31,010 bases of DNA. It comes from an uncultured Eggerthellaceae bacterium (GTDB lineage: Bacteria > Actinomycetota > Coriobacteriia > Coriobacteriales > Eggerthellaceae). Positions 19,268 through 27,353 of this stretch are shown piece by piece. The stretch lies in the NCBI GenBank assembly GCA_949450265.1, contig CASTMW010000005.1, positions 1 to 31,010 of the forward strand. The letters run 5' to 3'. Within the stretch, counting starts at the first letter, position 1. The number at the start of each line of letters is the position of its first letter. The notes under the pieces were generated by a model. That model did no database searches, was not told the DNA's origin, and saw only the letters and a list, made by a program, of their open reading frames with translations. A program made the position numbers and the translations under genes.

Positions 19268-21085
19268 ATGGATACCGCTATGTCTCAAGACATCTCCCAT
19301 ATACGCAATTTCAGCATCATCGCCCACATCGACCACGGTAAGTCGACCATATCCGACCGCATCCTGGAGCAGACGGGCACCGTGGCGGCGCGTGACATGC
19401 AAGAACAGCTGCTTGACACGATGGACATCGAACGTGAGCGCGGCATCACCATCAAGAGCCAGGCTGTGCGCGTGTCCTATACCGCCGACGACGGCCAGAC
19501 CTACCAGCTGAACCTGATCGATACGCCAGGCCATGTGGATTTCACCTACGAGGTGTCGCGCAGCTTGGCCGCCTGCGAGGGCGCGGTGCTGGTGGTGGAT
19601 GCCACGCAGGGGGTGGAAGCGCAGACGGTGGCCAACGCCATGCTGGCCATAAACGCCGATCTGGAGATCATCCCGCTCATCAACAAGATCGACCTTCCGG
19701 CCGCAGAGCCCGAGCGTGTGCGCGAGGATATCGAAGAGAGTCTGGCCGTGCCCGCTGACGATGCGGTGCTGGCCTCGGGCAAGACCGGGCAGGGCATCCA
19801 CGACCTCCTGGAATCCATCGTCTACAACATCCCGGCGCCCCAAGGAGATGCCGCAGCCCCCTTGCGCGCGCTCATCTTCGACAGCTTCTTCGACGCCTAT
19901 CGTGGCGTGGTGGCGCTCGTGCGCGTGATCGACGGGCACATCGCCAAGGGCGATCAGGTGCGCATGATGGCCACGGGCACGCAGGTGCTCGTGGAGGAAG
20001 TGGGTGCGCGAAAGCCCGTCGAAGAGCCGCTGCCCGAGCTCTCCGCGGGCGAGGTGGGCTACCTTGTGACGGGCTTGAAGGATGTGCGGCAAGTGAAGGT
20101 GGGCGACACCATCACGGCAGCACACGGTGGCGTGGACGAGCCGCTGCCGGGCTATCGCGAGGCGAAACCCATGGTGTTCACGGGCCTGTATCCCATCGAT
20201 GGCGACCAATACGAGCCGCTCAAGGAGGCGCTGGAGAAGCTCAGCTTGAACGATCCGGCGCTCGTGTGGGAGCCTGAGACCTCGCACGCGCTCGGTTTCG
20301 GCTTCCGTGTGGGGTTCTTGGGGCTTCTGCATATGGAGGTCATCAAGGAGCGCCTGGAGCGCGAGTTCAACCTTGACCTGCTGGCCACCGCGCCCAGCGT
20401 GGAATACCACGTGTTCGTGAAGGGTGGCACTATGGTGGCGCTCACCTCCCCGCAGGAGATGCCCGATCCGGGCACCATCGAGCGCATCGAAGAGCCGTAT
20501 CTGAAGGCGAAGGTGCTCATCCCGCCCGATTATGTGGGGGCGGTCATGGACCTGACGGTGGCGCGGCGCGGCACGTTCGTCACCATGAACTACCTGTCGC
20601 CCACAACGGTGGAGATGATCTGGGAGATCCCGCTCTCCGAGCTGATCTTGGATTTCTTCGACAAGCTGAAGAGCAACACGAAAGGCTATGCCAGCCTGGA
20701 TTACGAGTTCATGGGCTATAAGGAAGCGGCGCTCCAGAAGCTGGACATCCTTCTCGGCGGCAAGCCGGTCGATGCGCTGTCGTTCATCGTGCATAAGGAC
20801 AAGGCCTACGATCGCGGGCGCGTGCTCTGCGAACGCTTGAAGGAGATCATCCCGCGGCAGATGTTCGAGGTGCCCATCCAGGCGGCCGTGGGCGGTCGCG
20901 TGCTGGCTCGCCAGACCGTGAAGGCCAAGCGCAAGGACGTGCTGGCGAAATGCTATGGCGGTGACATCACACGCAAGCGCAAGCTGCTCGAGAAGCAGAA
21001 GGCGGGCAAGAAGCGCATGAAGGCCATCGGCAACGTGGAAGTGCCCCAAGAGGCGTTCATGGCCATCCTGAAGGTGGACGATTGA
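19268..21085 (+). CDS. lepA: Elongation factor 4 (LepA)
   Basis: LepA is a ribosome-bound GTPase that affects translocation and 30S biogenesis. The 605 residues begin with a short leader and then the G domain: AHIDHGKST (residues 19-27), RGITIKSQ (switch), DTPGHVDF and NKIDLP. EF-G-like domains and the LepA-specific C-terminal domain follow; the latter has YLSPTTVEMIWEIPLSELIL and ends near KAKRKDVLAKCYGGDITRKR. ATG 19268 and ATG 19280 (MSQDISHIRNF) are both possible starts, and neither has a strong Shine-Dalgarno; the second gives the more usual N-terminus. Confidence 0.97.
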   Translation: MDTAMSQDISHIRNFSIIAHIDHGKSTISDRILEQTGTVAARDMQEQLLDTMDIERERGITIKSQAVRVSYTADDGQTYQLNLIDTPGHVDFTYEVSRSLAACEGAVLVVDATQGVEAQTVANAMLAINADLEIIPLINKIDLPAAEPERVREDIEESLAVPADDAVLASGKTGQGIHDLLESIVYNIPAPQGDAAAPLRALIFDSFFDAYRGVVALVRVIDGHIAKGDQVRMMATGTQVLVEEVGARKPVEEPLPELSAGEVGYLVTGLKDVRQVKVGDTITAAHGGVDEPLPGYREAKPMVFTGLYPIDGDQYEPLKEALEKLSLNDPALVWEPETSHALGFGFRVGFLGLLHMEVIKERLEREFNLDLLATAPSVEYHVFVKGGTMVALTSPQEMPDPGTIERIEEPYLKAKVLIPPDYVGAVMDLTVARRGTFVTMNYLSPTTVEMIWEIPLSELILDFFDKLKSNTKGYASLDYEFMGYKEAALQKLDILLGGKPVDALSFIVHKDKAYDRGRVLCERLKEIIPRQMFEVPIQAAVGGRVLARQTVKAKRKDVLAKCYGGDITRKRKLLEKQKAGKKRMKAIGNVEVPQEAFMAILKVDD

Positions 21086-21129
21086 CGAGTTCTGCGCATT
21101 TCGACCATCCGCACCGTGCGCGCATGCTC

Positions 21130-21135
21130 TAGAAT
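21130..21135 (+). promoter_or_regulatory. -10 box TAGAAT of a leaderless promoter
   Basis: TAGAAT is followed by 6 nt and then ATG 21142, the same geometry as holA and phoH. No Shine-Dalgarno and no clear -35 are present. It predicts a leaderless mRNA for the small membrane protein and probably also drives dusB and hemW. Confidence 0.6.
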
Positions 21136-21141
21136 GGCATC

Positions 21142-21324
21142 ATGAGAAAAGATGAGTACAACTGGTTGGACGATCCCTTCGACGAAGAGAAGCAAGCCCA
21201 GGAGATGCAGCGGGCGCAAAGTTCGCGCAACATCGGCTGCTTGGTGGGTGCGCTGGCCGTCATCATCATCGTCGTGGTCATCTGCGTCTTCGGGTGCATG
21301 GCTGTCGGAGCGTTCGTCTTCTAG
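21142..21324 (+). CDS. Small single-pass membrane protein, unknown function
   Basis: This 60-residue protein has an acidic, Gln-rich N-terminus (MRKDEYNWLDDPFDEE) and one long hydrophobic segment (about residues 32-60, rich in Val/Ile) that ends directly at the C-terminus. Support for its being real comes from a well-placed -10 box 6 nt upstream of its ATG and a 56-nt gap after lepA that holds only this promoter. Coding-like amino-acid composition adds further support. The stop is 8 nt before the dusB start, so they are probably co-transcribed. I do not recognise a family. Topology is likely N-in, with the tail embedded or just outside. Confidence 0.75.
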   Translation: MRKDEYNWLDDPFDEEKQAQEMQRAQSSRNIGCLVGALAVIIIVVVICVFGCMAVGAFVF

Positions 21325-21332
21325 CGCCTTCA

Positions 21333-22310
21333 ATGGAGGGCCTGTTCGGCAGATTCCGCCTTTTGCTCGCGCCCATGGCAGGCGTGAGCGATGCGGCCAT
21401 GCGGTGCTTGTGCGCACAGCAGGGCGCTGATCTTGCCTATACCGAGATGGTATCGGCGAAGGGGCTTTCGTTCGCCAACGACAAGACGCGCCATCTGCTG
21501 GATATGGAGCCCCAAGAGCGCTGGGCTGGCGTGCAGCTATTCGGGCACGAGCCGCACACGATGGCAGCGCAGGCCGCCTGGATCGAGCAGGAAATGGGTG
21601 AGCGGCTGGCTTGCATCGACATCAACATGGGCTGTCCGGCCTGCAAGATCGTCAGCAAGGGCGACGGTTCGGCGCTCATGAAGGATCCGATGCTGGCAGC
21701 CGATATCGTATCTGCGGTGCGCGCAGCGGTAGCCTGTCCTGTTACGGTGAAGATGCGGCGGGGATGGAGCGCTGATGAGGGAGAATGCGCGCCTGCGTTC
21801 GCACAGCGCATGGAAGCGGCTGGCGCTGATGCTGTGTGCGTGCATGGCCGCTTCTCCACCCAGATGTATCAGGGTAGCTCCGATCGCGGCGTCATCGCGC
21901 GCGTGAAAGAGGCGCTCTCCATCCCGGTCATCGGCAATGGGGATGTGCGCTGTGGTGCCGATGCGGTCAGGATGCGCGACGAGACGGGCTGCGATGCCAT
22001 CATGATCGCGCGCGGTGCGCAGGGCAACCCGTGGATATTCGCCGAGGCGCGCGCGGCTCTTGCAGGCATGCCTGTGCCAGCATCGCCCACCGCGATCGAG
22101 CGCATTGATATGGCACGGCGCCATGCCTCGCTGCTCCAGCGCCGCGAAGGGCGCGTGCTGGTGCGGATGCGCAAGCACGCCATGTGGTACGTGGCTGGGC
22201 TGCCCGGTGCGGCAGCAGCACGAGGCGCGCTCAACCGCTGCGTGACCTGCGAGGACTTCGACCAGGTGTTCGACCAGCTTATGGAAAGGGCAACCGAGCA
22301 TGGGGCATGA
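21333..22310 (+). CDS. dusB: tRNA-dihydrouridine synthase (DusB-like)
   Basis: Dus enzymes reduce uridine to dihydrouridine in tRNA using FMN and NADPH. The 325-residue TIM-barrel protein shows LLAPMAGVSDAAMR, the catalytic Cys101 in NMGCPACKIVSKGDGSALM, VKMRRGW, VHGR and IGNGDV. The pattern fits the bacterial DusB group. ATG 21333 is chosen because homology begins there; an open frame from 21294 overlaps the small membrane protein and adds unrelated residues. No good Shine-Dalgarno precedes it, so translation may be coupled to the upstream gene. It overlaps hemW by 11 nt. Confidence 0.95.
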   Translation: MEGLFGRFRLLLAPMAGVSDAAMRCLCAQQGADLAYTEMVSAKGLSFANDKTRHLLDMEPQERWAGVQLFGHEPHTMAAQAAWIEQEMGERLACIDINMGCPACKIVSKGDGSALMKDPMLAADIVSAVRAAVACPVTVKMRRGWSADEGECAPAFAQRMEAAGADAVCVHGRFSTQMYQGSSDRGVIARVKEALSIPVIGNGDVRCGADAVRMRDETGCDAIMIARGAQGNPWIFAEARAALAGMPVPASPTAIERIDMARRHASLLQRREGRVLVRMRKHAMWYVAGLPGAAAARGALNRCVTCEDFDQVFDQLMERATEHGA

Positions 22311-23415
22311 TCCGTACCGCGCGCTCTACATCCACGTGCCGTTCTGCGTAAGCCACTGCGCCTATTGTGATTTCACCACGTGCGCGATGGAGGCGGGTGC
22401 GCCGGTCATCGACGAGTACTTCGAACAGCTCATATCCCGCATACGGGAGCTCTCGCGCGCAGGGGAGCTGGCGCATATCGAAACGGTCTATATCGGCGGG
22501 GGCACGCCCACCCATGCGGGTGCGAAGAACCTGGCAAGCCTCCTGTATGCCCTTGGCGTCAGCATGCGCCTGAGCCCTGAAGTGGAATGCAGTGTTGAGG
22601 CGAATCCTGAATCGCTCACCGAGCGATTGGTAAACGATATGTGGGCACTCGGTGCGAATCGCCTCTCCATCGGGGTACAGAGCTTCGATGATGACGTGCT
22701 GCGCACCTTAGGCCGCGCGCACGATGGCAAGGATGCGCACCGTGCCATCGCCATCGCGCAGGGCCGCTTCGATAATGTGAGCATCGATCTGATGTGTGGC
22801 GTTCCTGGACAAACGCCTAAGAGCTTCGAGCAGGATGTGCGCACGGCCATCGACCTGGGCGTTGCCCATATCAGCATCTATCCGCTGACCATCGAAGAGC
22901 ACACGCTCTTCGCGCGCATGGTGCGTGCGGGCCAGCTGGAAGAGCCTGACGAGGATGTGCAGGCCGATATGATGGAGGCATCCGCGCGCCTGCTGCGACA
23001 GGCGGGCTACGAGCGCTACGAAGTGGCAAGCTATGCCCGGGAGGGCTATCAGAGTCGTCACAACACGGCCTATTGGTCGGGTGTTCCGTATGTGGGCGTG
23101 GGCACATCAGCGACGACCATGACCCAGAATGCGCAGCGTCGCATGCGCGTGCAGGATGGTCAGGTGGTGGATGACCTGGATGCTGTCGAGATGGCGGCCG
23201 AGGACATGATGCTGGCCATGCGGATGGCGCGCGGCGTCTCCTTCGCTGAGGTCGAGCGTGCCGCGCTCTTGCTGCCACGGTTGAATGCGGTGCTCGATCG
23301 GGCATGCGCTCAAGGCTTGATCGTGCGGGAGGATGGGCGCTTCAAGCCAACGGAGTGGGGGTGGCTCTGCGGCAACGAACTGTATGGAGCGCTCCTGGAT
23401 TCAGCGACCCTATGA
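22300..23415 (+). CDS. hemW: HemW, radical SAM heme chaperone / HemN-like protein
   Basis: The 371-residue protein has the radical SAM cluster motif CVSHCAYC (Cys16, Cys20, Cys23), GGGTPT, EANPESLTE and SIGVQSFDD. In this family the residues after the third Cys are DF, lacking the extra Cys typical of true coproporphyrinogen dehydrogenase HemN, so heme chaperone HemW is the better name; annotations often call it coproporphyrinogen III oxidase. ATG 22300 follows AAAGGG by 9 nt and lies inside the end of dusB. The hrcA CIRCE operator starts at the very next base after its stop. Confidence 0.94.
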   Translation: MGHDPYRALYIHVPFCVSHCAYCDFTTCAMEAGAPVIDEYFEQLISRIRELSRAGELAHIETVYIGGGTPTHAGAKNLASLLYALGVSMRLSPEVECSVEANPESLTERLVNDMWALGANRLSIGVQSFDDDVLRTLGRAHDGKDAHRAIAIAQGRFDNVSIDLMCGVPGQTPKSFEQDVRTAIDLGVAHISIYPLTIEEHTLFARMVRAGQLEEPDEDVQADMMEASARLLRQAGYERYEVASYAREGYQSRHNTAYWSGVPYVGVGTSATTMTQNAQRRMRVQDGQVVDDLDAVEMAAEDMMLAMRMARGVSFAEVERAALLLPRLNAVLDRACAQGLIVREDGRFKPTEWGWLCGNELYGALLDSATL

Positions 23416-23442
23416 TTAGCACTCGCGGTCCTTGGCTGCTAG
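23416..23442 (+). promoter_or_regulatory. CIRCE operator (HrcA binding site)
   Basis: The left arm TTAGCACTC (23416-23424) is a perfect match to the CIRCE consensus. After exactly 9 nt, the right arm GGCTGCTAG (23434-23442) matches 6 of 9 bases of GAGTGCTAA. HrcA bound here would block the hrcA promoter until heat shock titrates it away. The site begins directly after the hemW stop. Confidence 0.88.
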
Positions 23443-23445
23443 AAT
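23440..23445 (+). promoter_or_regulatory. -10 box TAGAAT of hrcA-dnaJ
   Basis: TAGAAT shares its first three bases with the right arm of the CIRCE element, so repressor and polymerase would compete. The start would fall near 23452, leaving a leader of about 29 nt containing GAGGA (23466-23470) and GAGG (23474-23477). Confidence 0.65.
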
Positions 23446-23480
23446 GGGTCCGGTAACGGCTTGATGAGGAAGCGAGGCCT

Positions 23481-24218
23481 ATGCTCTCTGACAGGCGCCA
23501 GTTGGTGCTCCGCGCGCTGATCGAGGAATACATCGCGCATGCCATGCCCGTCGGTTCGCGCACCATCGTTGAGAACTATCGGCTCGGCGTGAGCCCTGCC
23601 ACGGTGCGCAACGACCTGTCCGCCTTGGAGGGGGAGGGCTTCATCCAGCAACCTCACACCTCTGCCGGACGCATTCCCACCGATGCGGGCTATCGCGCCT
23701 ATGTTGAAGAGCTCATCGCATCTGGCGAGCTGGATGACGAGCATCCCTATGCGAACCTGGTGGCACAGCTGCGGGCCCATGCCGATGCGCTCGACGAGCT
23801 GATGGAGCGCACCTCGGCAGAGTTGGCGCGTCTGACCGATTGCCTGTCCTTGGTGCTGCCGCCCGATGAGGGCGAGACGCATCTGCGCCAGGTGTCGCGC
23901 ATGGGGCTCTCGGCGCTGTTGCGCAAGCCGGAGTTCCGCGATTCGTCTTCGCTTCTGCCGCTCATGGAGATCCTCGAGGACGAATCGGTGCTGCTCAGCG
24001 TATTCGACGGCACGGATCCACAGAGCGGTAATATAGTGGTCCGCATAGGCAGCGAGAACCCGACGCAAGGGCTCTCGGGCGTGTCAGTGGTGACGGGACT
24101 GTACGGGCGCGGCAGCGCCCAGGGCGTGGTGGCGGTCATCGGTCCCACGCGCATGGATTATACGAGCGTGATCCGCGCGGTGCGCGCGGCGCAAGATGTC
24201 ATGGGGGAGTGCGAGTAA
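23481..24218 (+). CDS. hrcA: Heat-inducible transcription repressor HrcA (compact form)
   Basis: HrcA represses chaperone genes through CIRCE and is released when GroEL is busy with unfolded protein. The N-terminal winged helix is typical (LRALIEEYIAHAMPVGSRTI, SPATVRNDLSALEGEGFI, HTSAGRIPTDAGYR). The C-terminal part has the RKPEFRDSSSLLPLMEILED segment and a GAF-like end. At 245 residues it is about 100 shorter than well-studied HrcA (about 340): sequence jumps from LTDCLSLVLPP straight to the region before the PEF motif, so most of the central domain is missing. No frameshift is evident, so this looks like a natural short form. dnaJ follows after 3 nt. Confidence 0.93.
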   Translation: MLSDRRQLVLRALIEEYIAHAMPVGSRTIVENYRLGVSPATVRNDLSALEGEGFIQQPHTSAGRIPTDAGYRAYVEELIASGELDDEHPYANLVAQLRAHADALDELMERTSAELARLTDCLSLVLPPDEGETHLRQVSRMGLSALLRKPEFRDSSSLLPLMEILEDESVLLSVFDGTDPQSGNIVVRIGSENPTQGLSGVSVVTGLYGRGSAQGVVAVIGPTRMDYTSVIRAVRAAQDVMGECE

Positions 24219-24221
24219 GGT

Positions 24222-25346
24222 ATGCCAACTGCGACGAAGGACCTGTATGAGGTGCTCGGAGTCAGCCGAGACGCCAGCGATTCCGAGATCAAGAAGGCGT
24301 ATCGCAGACGTGCGCGCGAGCTGCACCCCGACGTGAACAAATCGCCTCACGCCGAAGACGAGTTCAAAGAGCTCAACGAAGCCTACGATGTGCTCTCTGA
24401 CGCCAATAAGCGCGCGCAATACGACCGCTTCGGCACCATCCCTGGTGCTGCGGGCGGTGGTAGCGGCTACGTCGACTTCGAGGATATCTTCGGTGGCGGC
24501 TTCGGCGGCATGGGGGACATCTTCTCGTCGTTCTTCAGCGGTTTTGGCAATGCGACCCAAAAACAGGTGCGCAAGGAAGGCCGCGATATGGGCATCGGGC
24601 TGCGCGTGACGCTTGAAGAGGCGGCGTGCGGTACGAAGAAGGAACTGGTCTACGATAGGCTGGCTGCGTGCACTGAATGTGGCGCGACCGGCATCGGCGC
24701 GGGCGGCCAGAAGGTCGTGTGCTCCGAATGCAACGGATCGGGTCGTGTGGTCACCGTGCAACGGACGTTTTTGGGCGACATGCAGTCGGCGCAGAACTGC
24801 CCGGCATGCAATGGTACTGGCGAGCGCATCGAGGGCGCGTGTGAAGAATGCGGCGGTCAGGGGCGCGTGCCCGATCGTCAGCGGGTGTCGGTGGAGATAC
24901 CGGCGGGCATCCATGATGGCCAGCAACTGCGGGTGGCCGATTTCGGCGAAGCTGGCTTGCAGGGCGCGCGGGCTGGGGACCTCATCGTTACCATCCGCCT
25001 GCAACCACACGACCTCTTCGAGCGCGATGGCGACGATCTGCATGCCAGTATTGACATCCCTTTCACGAAGGCGGCCCTTGGCGGGGACGTGCACATCGAG
25101 GGCATCCTGCCCGATGAGGATGTGCGCGTGAAGATCCCTCGTGGCACGCAGGCGGGAGAGGTGGTGCGCGTCAAAGGCTTCGGCATGCCACGCGTACGCA
25201 GCGACAAGCGTGGGGATCTGCATGTGCATGTGAACGTGAGCATCCCCAAGAAGCTCTCGAAGAAGGAGCGTGAGCTGTTGCAGAAGCTGGCGGCCGAGAT
25301 GGATGCGGACGATGGCGCCGCAACGCCGCTGAACAAGCTCCGCTGA
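24222..25346 (+). CDS. dnaJ: Chaperone DnaJ
   Basis: DnaJ delivers substrates to DnaK and stimulates its ATPase. The 374 residues contain the J domain with His35-Pro36-Asp37, and a Gly/Phe-rich linker (about 80-115). Four CxxCxGxG zinc motifs start at Cys150 (CTECGATG, CSECNGSG, CPACNGTG, CEECGGQG), followed by the C-terminal substrate-binding domain. It lies 3 nt after hrcA and shares its CIRCE-controlled promoter. dnaK and grpE are not in the window, so the dnaK operon must be elsewhere. Confidence 0.98.
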   Translation: MPTATKDLYEVLGVSRDASDSEIKKAYRRRARELHPDVNKSPHAEDEFKELNEAYDVLSDANKRAQYDRFGTIPGAAGGGSGYVDFEDIFGGGFGGMGDIFSSFFSGFGNATQKQVRKEGRDMGIGLRVTLEEAACGTKKELVYDRLAACTECGATGIGAGGQKVVCSECNGSGRVVTVQRTFLGDMQSAQNCPACNGTGERIEGACEECGGQGRVPDRQRVSVEIPAGIHDGQQLRVADFGEAGLQGARAGDLIVTIRLQPHDLFERDGDDLHASIDIPFTKAALGGDVHIEGILPDEDVRVKIPRGTQAGEVVRVKGFGMPRVRSDKRGDLHVHVNVSIPKKLSKKERELLQKLAAEMDADDGAATPLNKLR

Positions 25347-25350
25347 TCTC

Positions 25351-26145
25351 ATGTCGCTGCATAGATTCTTCCTTGAGGAGCAGATCATCGCCGATGAGCG
25401 ATGCGAGCCGTTCGTTTTGCGGCTCAGCCCAGACGATGTGCACCATGCCCGCGTGCTCCGCTTGGCCCCAGGAGAGCATATCGCGGTGGTGGACGGCGCC
25501 ATGGACTATTTCGAATGCGAGGTCGTCGCCGTGGAGCCGACGTTGCTCGTGCGCGTGTGCGCTCATGCGGATGCGCCCGATATCCCTGAGGTCACAGTGG
25601 TGCAGGGCCTTGCCAAGGGCGACAAGATGGACACCGTCATCCGGACGTGCACTGAGCTTGGTGTGGCGCGGTTCGTGCCGCTTATGTGTGAGCGATCGGT
25701 GGTGCGCCTGGATGCCGCGAAGGCCGCCAAGCGCCGTGTGCGATGGGAAGCGGTGGCGAAGAGTGCGGCCATGCAGTCGGGGCAGGCGCGCATTCCGCAC
25801 GTGGATGCGCCTTGTGGTGTGACCGAGGCACTCGCTTGTCTGGCGCAGATGGACTGTGTGCTGGTGTGCTGGGAGGAAGCTGCGGGCGGTCTGAGCGTGG
25901 GCCAGGCCATCGCGCGGCGCGACAGCGCGCGCAGAAGCGATGCGAAGGTGGCGATCGTGATCGGGCCGGAGGGAGGCTTGACCTCCGCAGAGATCGAAGC
26001 GCTCATGGCGAGCAATCCGCATGCGTCGCTCGTTAGCCTTGGGGCCACCATCCTGCGCACCGAGACGGCTGCTCTGGTGGCCAGCGCGCTTGCCCTGTAT
26101 GAGCTGGGCGCTCTTGGCGCAGCGCAAGACGATAAGGCTTCCTAG
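25351..26145 (+). CDS. rsmE: 16S rRNA (uracil-1498-N3)-methyltransferase RsmE
   Basis: RsmE methylates U1498 of 16S rRNA with S-adenosylmethionine. The 264-residue protein starts with the family's MSLHRFFL and a PUA-like domain (DDVHHARVLRL). It has QGLAKGDKMDTVIRTCTELG and ends in the SPOUT knot with IGPEGGL and LGATILRTETA. It follows dnaJ by 4 nt, the usual dnaJ-(prmA)-rsmE order without prmA. Confidence 0.96.
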   Translation: MSLHRFFLEEQIIADERCEPFVLRLSPDDVHHARVLRLAPGEHIAVVDGAMDYFECEVVAVEPTLLVRVCAHADAPDIPEVTVVQGLAKGDKMDTVIRTCTELGVARFVPLMCERSVVRLDAAKAAKRRVRWEAVAKSAAMQSGQARIPHVDAPCGVTEALACLAQMDCVLVCWEEAAGGLSVGQAIARRDSARRSDAKVAIVIGPEGGLTSAEIEALMASNPHASLVSLGATILRTETAALVASALALYELGALGAAQDDKAS

Positions 26146-26146
26146 T

Positions 26147-27349
26147 ATGAAGGCCACGAAGGCGCACGTCGTCAATCTGGGATGTAAGGTCAATCGCGTG
26201 GAATCGGATGCCTTCGAAGCGCTGCTTGCGGACCATGGTTGTGCGCTGGCCGATCTGGCTGACAGCGATCTGGTCATCGTGAACACCTGCACAGTGACCG
26301 GTGAAGCTGAGAAGAAGACCCGCAAGGCCGTGCGGCATGCACTGCGTCAGAATGCGCAGGCGACCGTCATCGTTACCGGGTGCGCGGCAGCCATCGACGC
26401 CGATGCCTTCTGTGCCATGAGCGAACGGGTGCAGGTGGTGTCCAAGCAGCATATGCAACATGTTCTCATCGATATCATCGGCGCCCCAGTATGCTGTCCG
26501 AGCGGGCCATCGGCAAGCCGGACGCGCGTGGGCGTGAAGGTGCAGGATGGGTGCGACAATGCGTGCACCTATTGCATCGTGCGCGTGGCGCGCGGGGCAG
26601 CGCGCAGCAAACCGGCCCGTGCCGTGATCGAGCAGTGCGAGCAGCTCGTGGATGCTGGCATCTCTGAGATCGTGCTGACCGGCATCAATCTGGGGTCGTA
26701 TTGCGATGAGGATGGAGCGACCTTGACATCGCTCATTGCGCGGCTGCTCCCTCTGGCCGAGCGCGCTCCTGTACGCTTCCGCCTTTCCAGCATCGAGCCG
26801 CAGGATGTCGATGATGCCCTCATCGAGCTGCTTGCCGAAGCCCAAGGTCGGCTTTGTCGTCATGTGCATTTGCCGCTGCAGTCAGGAAGCACACGCGTGC
26901 TGCGCCAGATGGCTCGCCGCTACACCGCCACCGATTTCGAGGCGCTCATCGCGCGCTTCCGTGCGCGCGTTCCCTCCATCAGTCTGACGACGGATATCAT
27001 CGCGGGGTTCCCGGGCGAGACCGATGATGACCACCAACAGACCATCGACCTGGCGCAGCGGTGCGGCTTCTCGAAGATGCACGTGTTCCCGTATTCGGAA
27101 CGCGCGGGCACCCCGGCAGCTGCCCGCACCGATCAGGTGCCGCATGAGGTGCGTGCTGCGCGTGCCCATGAGCTGCGGACGCTTGCAGATGCGATGCGGC
27201 AGGCCGATCTGGCTCAGCGCGCGGGGAGCAGCGAGCTTGTGGTGGTGGAGGAGTGCGGGCGCGGATGCACCGAGAGCTACCATGAGGTCGCGCTTTCGCC
27301 GGACGTTCCCGTTGGCGCTATGGTGCCGTACCGTTTCGCGATACAATAG
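26147..27349 (+). CDS. mtaB: tRNA (t6A37) methylthiotransferase MtaB
   Basis: MtaB adds a methylthio group to t6A37 of tRNAs reading ANN codons. The 400 residues show the N-terminal domain cysteines 13, 48 and 79 for the auxiliary [4Fe-4S] cluster, the radical SAM motif CDNACTYC (136, 140, 143), HLPLQSGS, and TTDIIAGFPGET, with a short C-terminal TRAM-like end. ATG 26147 is 1 nt after the rsmE stop. An open frame running back into rsmE (26021) is not used. The phoH -10 box overlaps its stop codon. Confidence 0.95.
   Translation: MKATKAHVVNLGCKVNRVESDAFEALLADHGCALADLADSDLVIVNTCTVTGEAEKKTRKAVRHALRQNAQATVIVTGCAAAIDADAFCAMSERVQVVSKQHMQHVLIDIIGAPVCCPSGPSASRTRVGVKVQDGCDNACTYCIVRVARGAARSKPARAVIEQCEQLVDAGISEIVLTGINLGSYCDEDGATLTSLIARLLPLAERAPVRFRLSSIEPQDVDDALIELLAEAQGRLCRHVHLPLQSGSTRVLRQMARRYTATDFEALIARFRARVPSISLTTDIIAGFPGETDDDHQQTIDLAQRCGFSKMHVFPYSERAGTPAAARTDQVPHEVRAARAHELRTLADAMRQADLAQRAGSSELVVVEECGRGCTESYHEVALSPDVPVGAMVPYRFAIQ
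27342..27347 (+). promoter_or_regulatory. -10 box TACAAT of a leaderless phoH promoter
   Basis: TACAAT lies across the end of mtaB and is followed by 6 nt and then ATG 27354. No Shine-Dalgarno is present (the gap is AGCCCC). This is the third case with identical spacing in the window. It would drive phoH-ybeY-dgkA-era. Confidence 0.6.
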
Positions 27350-27353
27350 CCCC

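Noticed and set aside
19136..21049. Long minus-strand open frame of over 600 codons opposite lepA
   Set aside because: It is a GC-rich shadow of lepA with a His/Arg/Leu-rich, homology-free product; lepA on the other strand has all its motifs.
21294..21332. Upstream start for dusB
   Set aside because: It lies inside the small membrane protein gene and adds residues with no Dus similarity.
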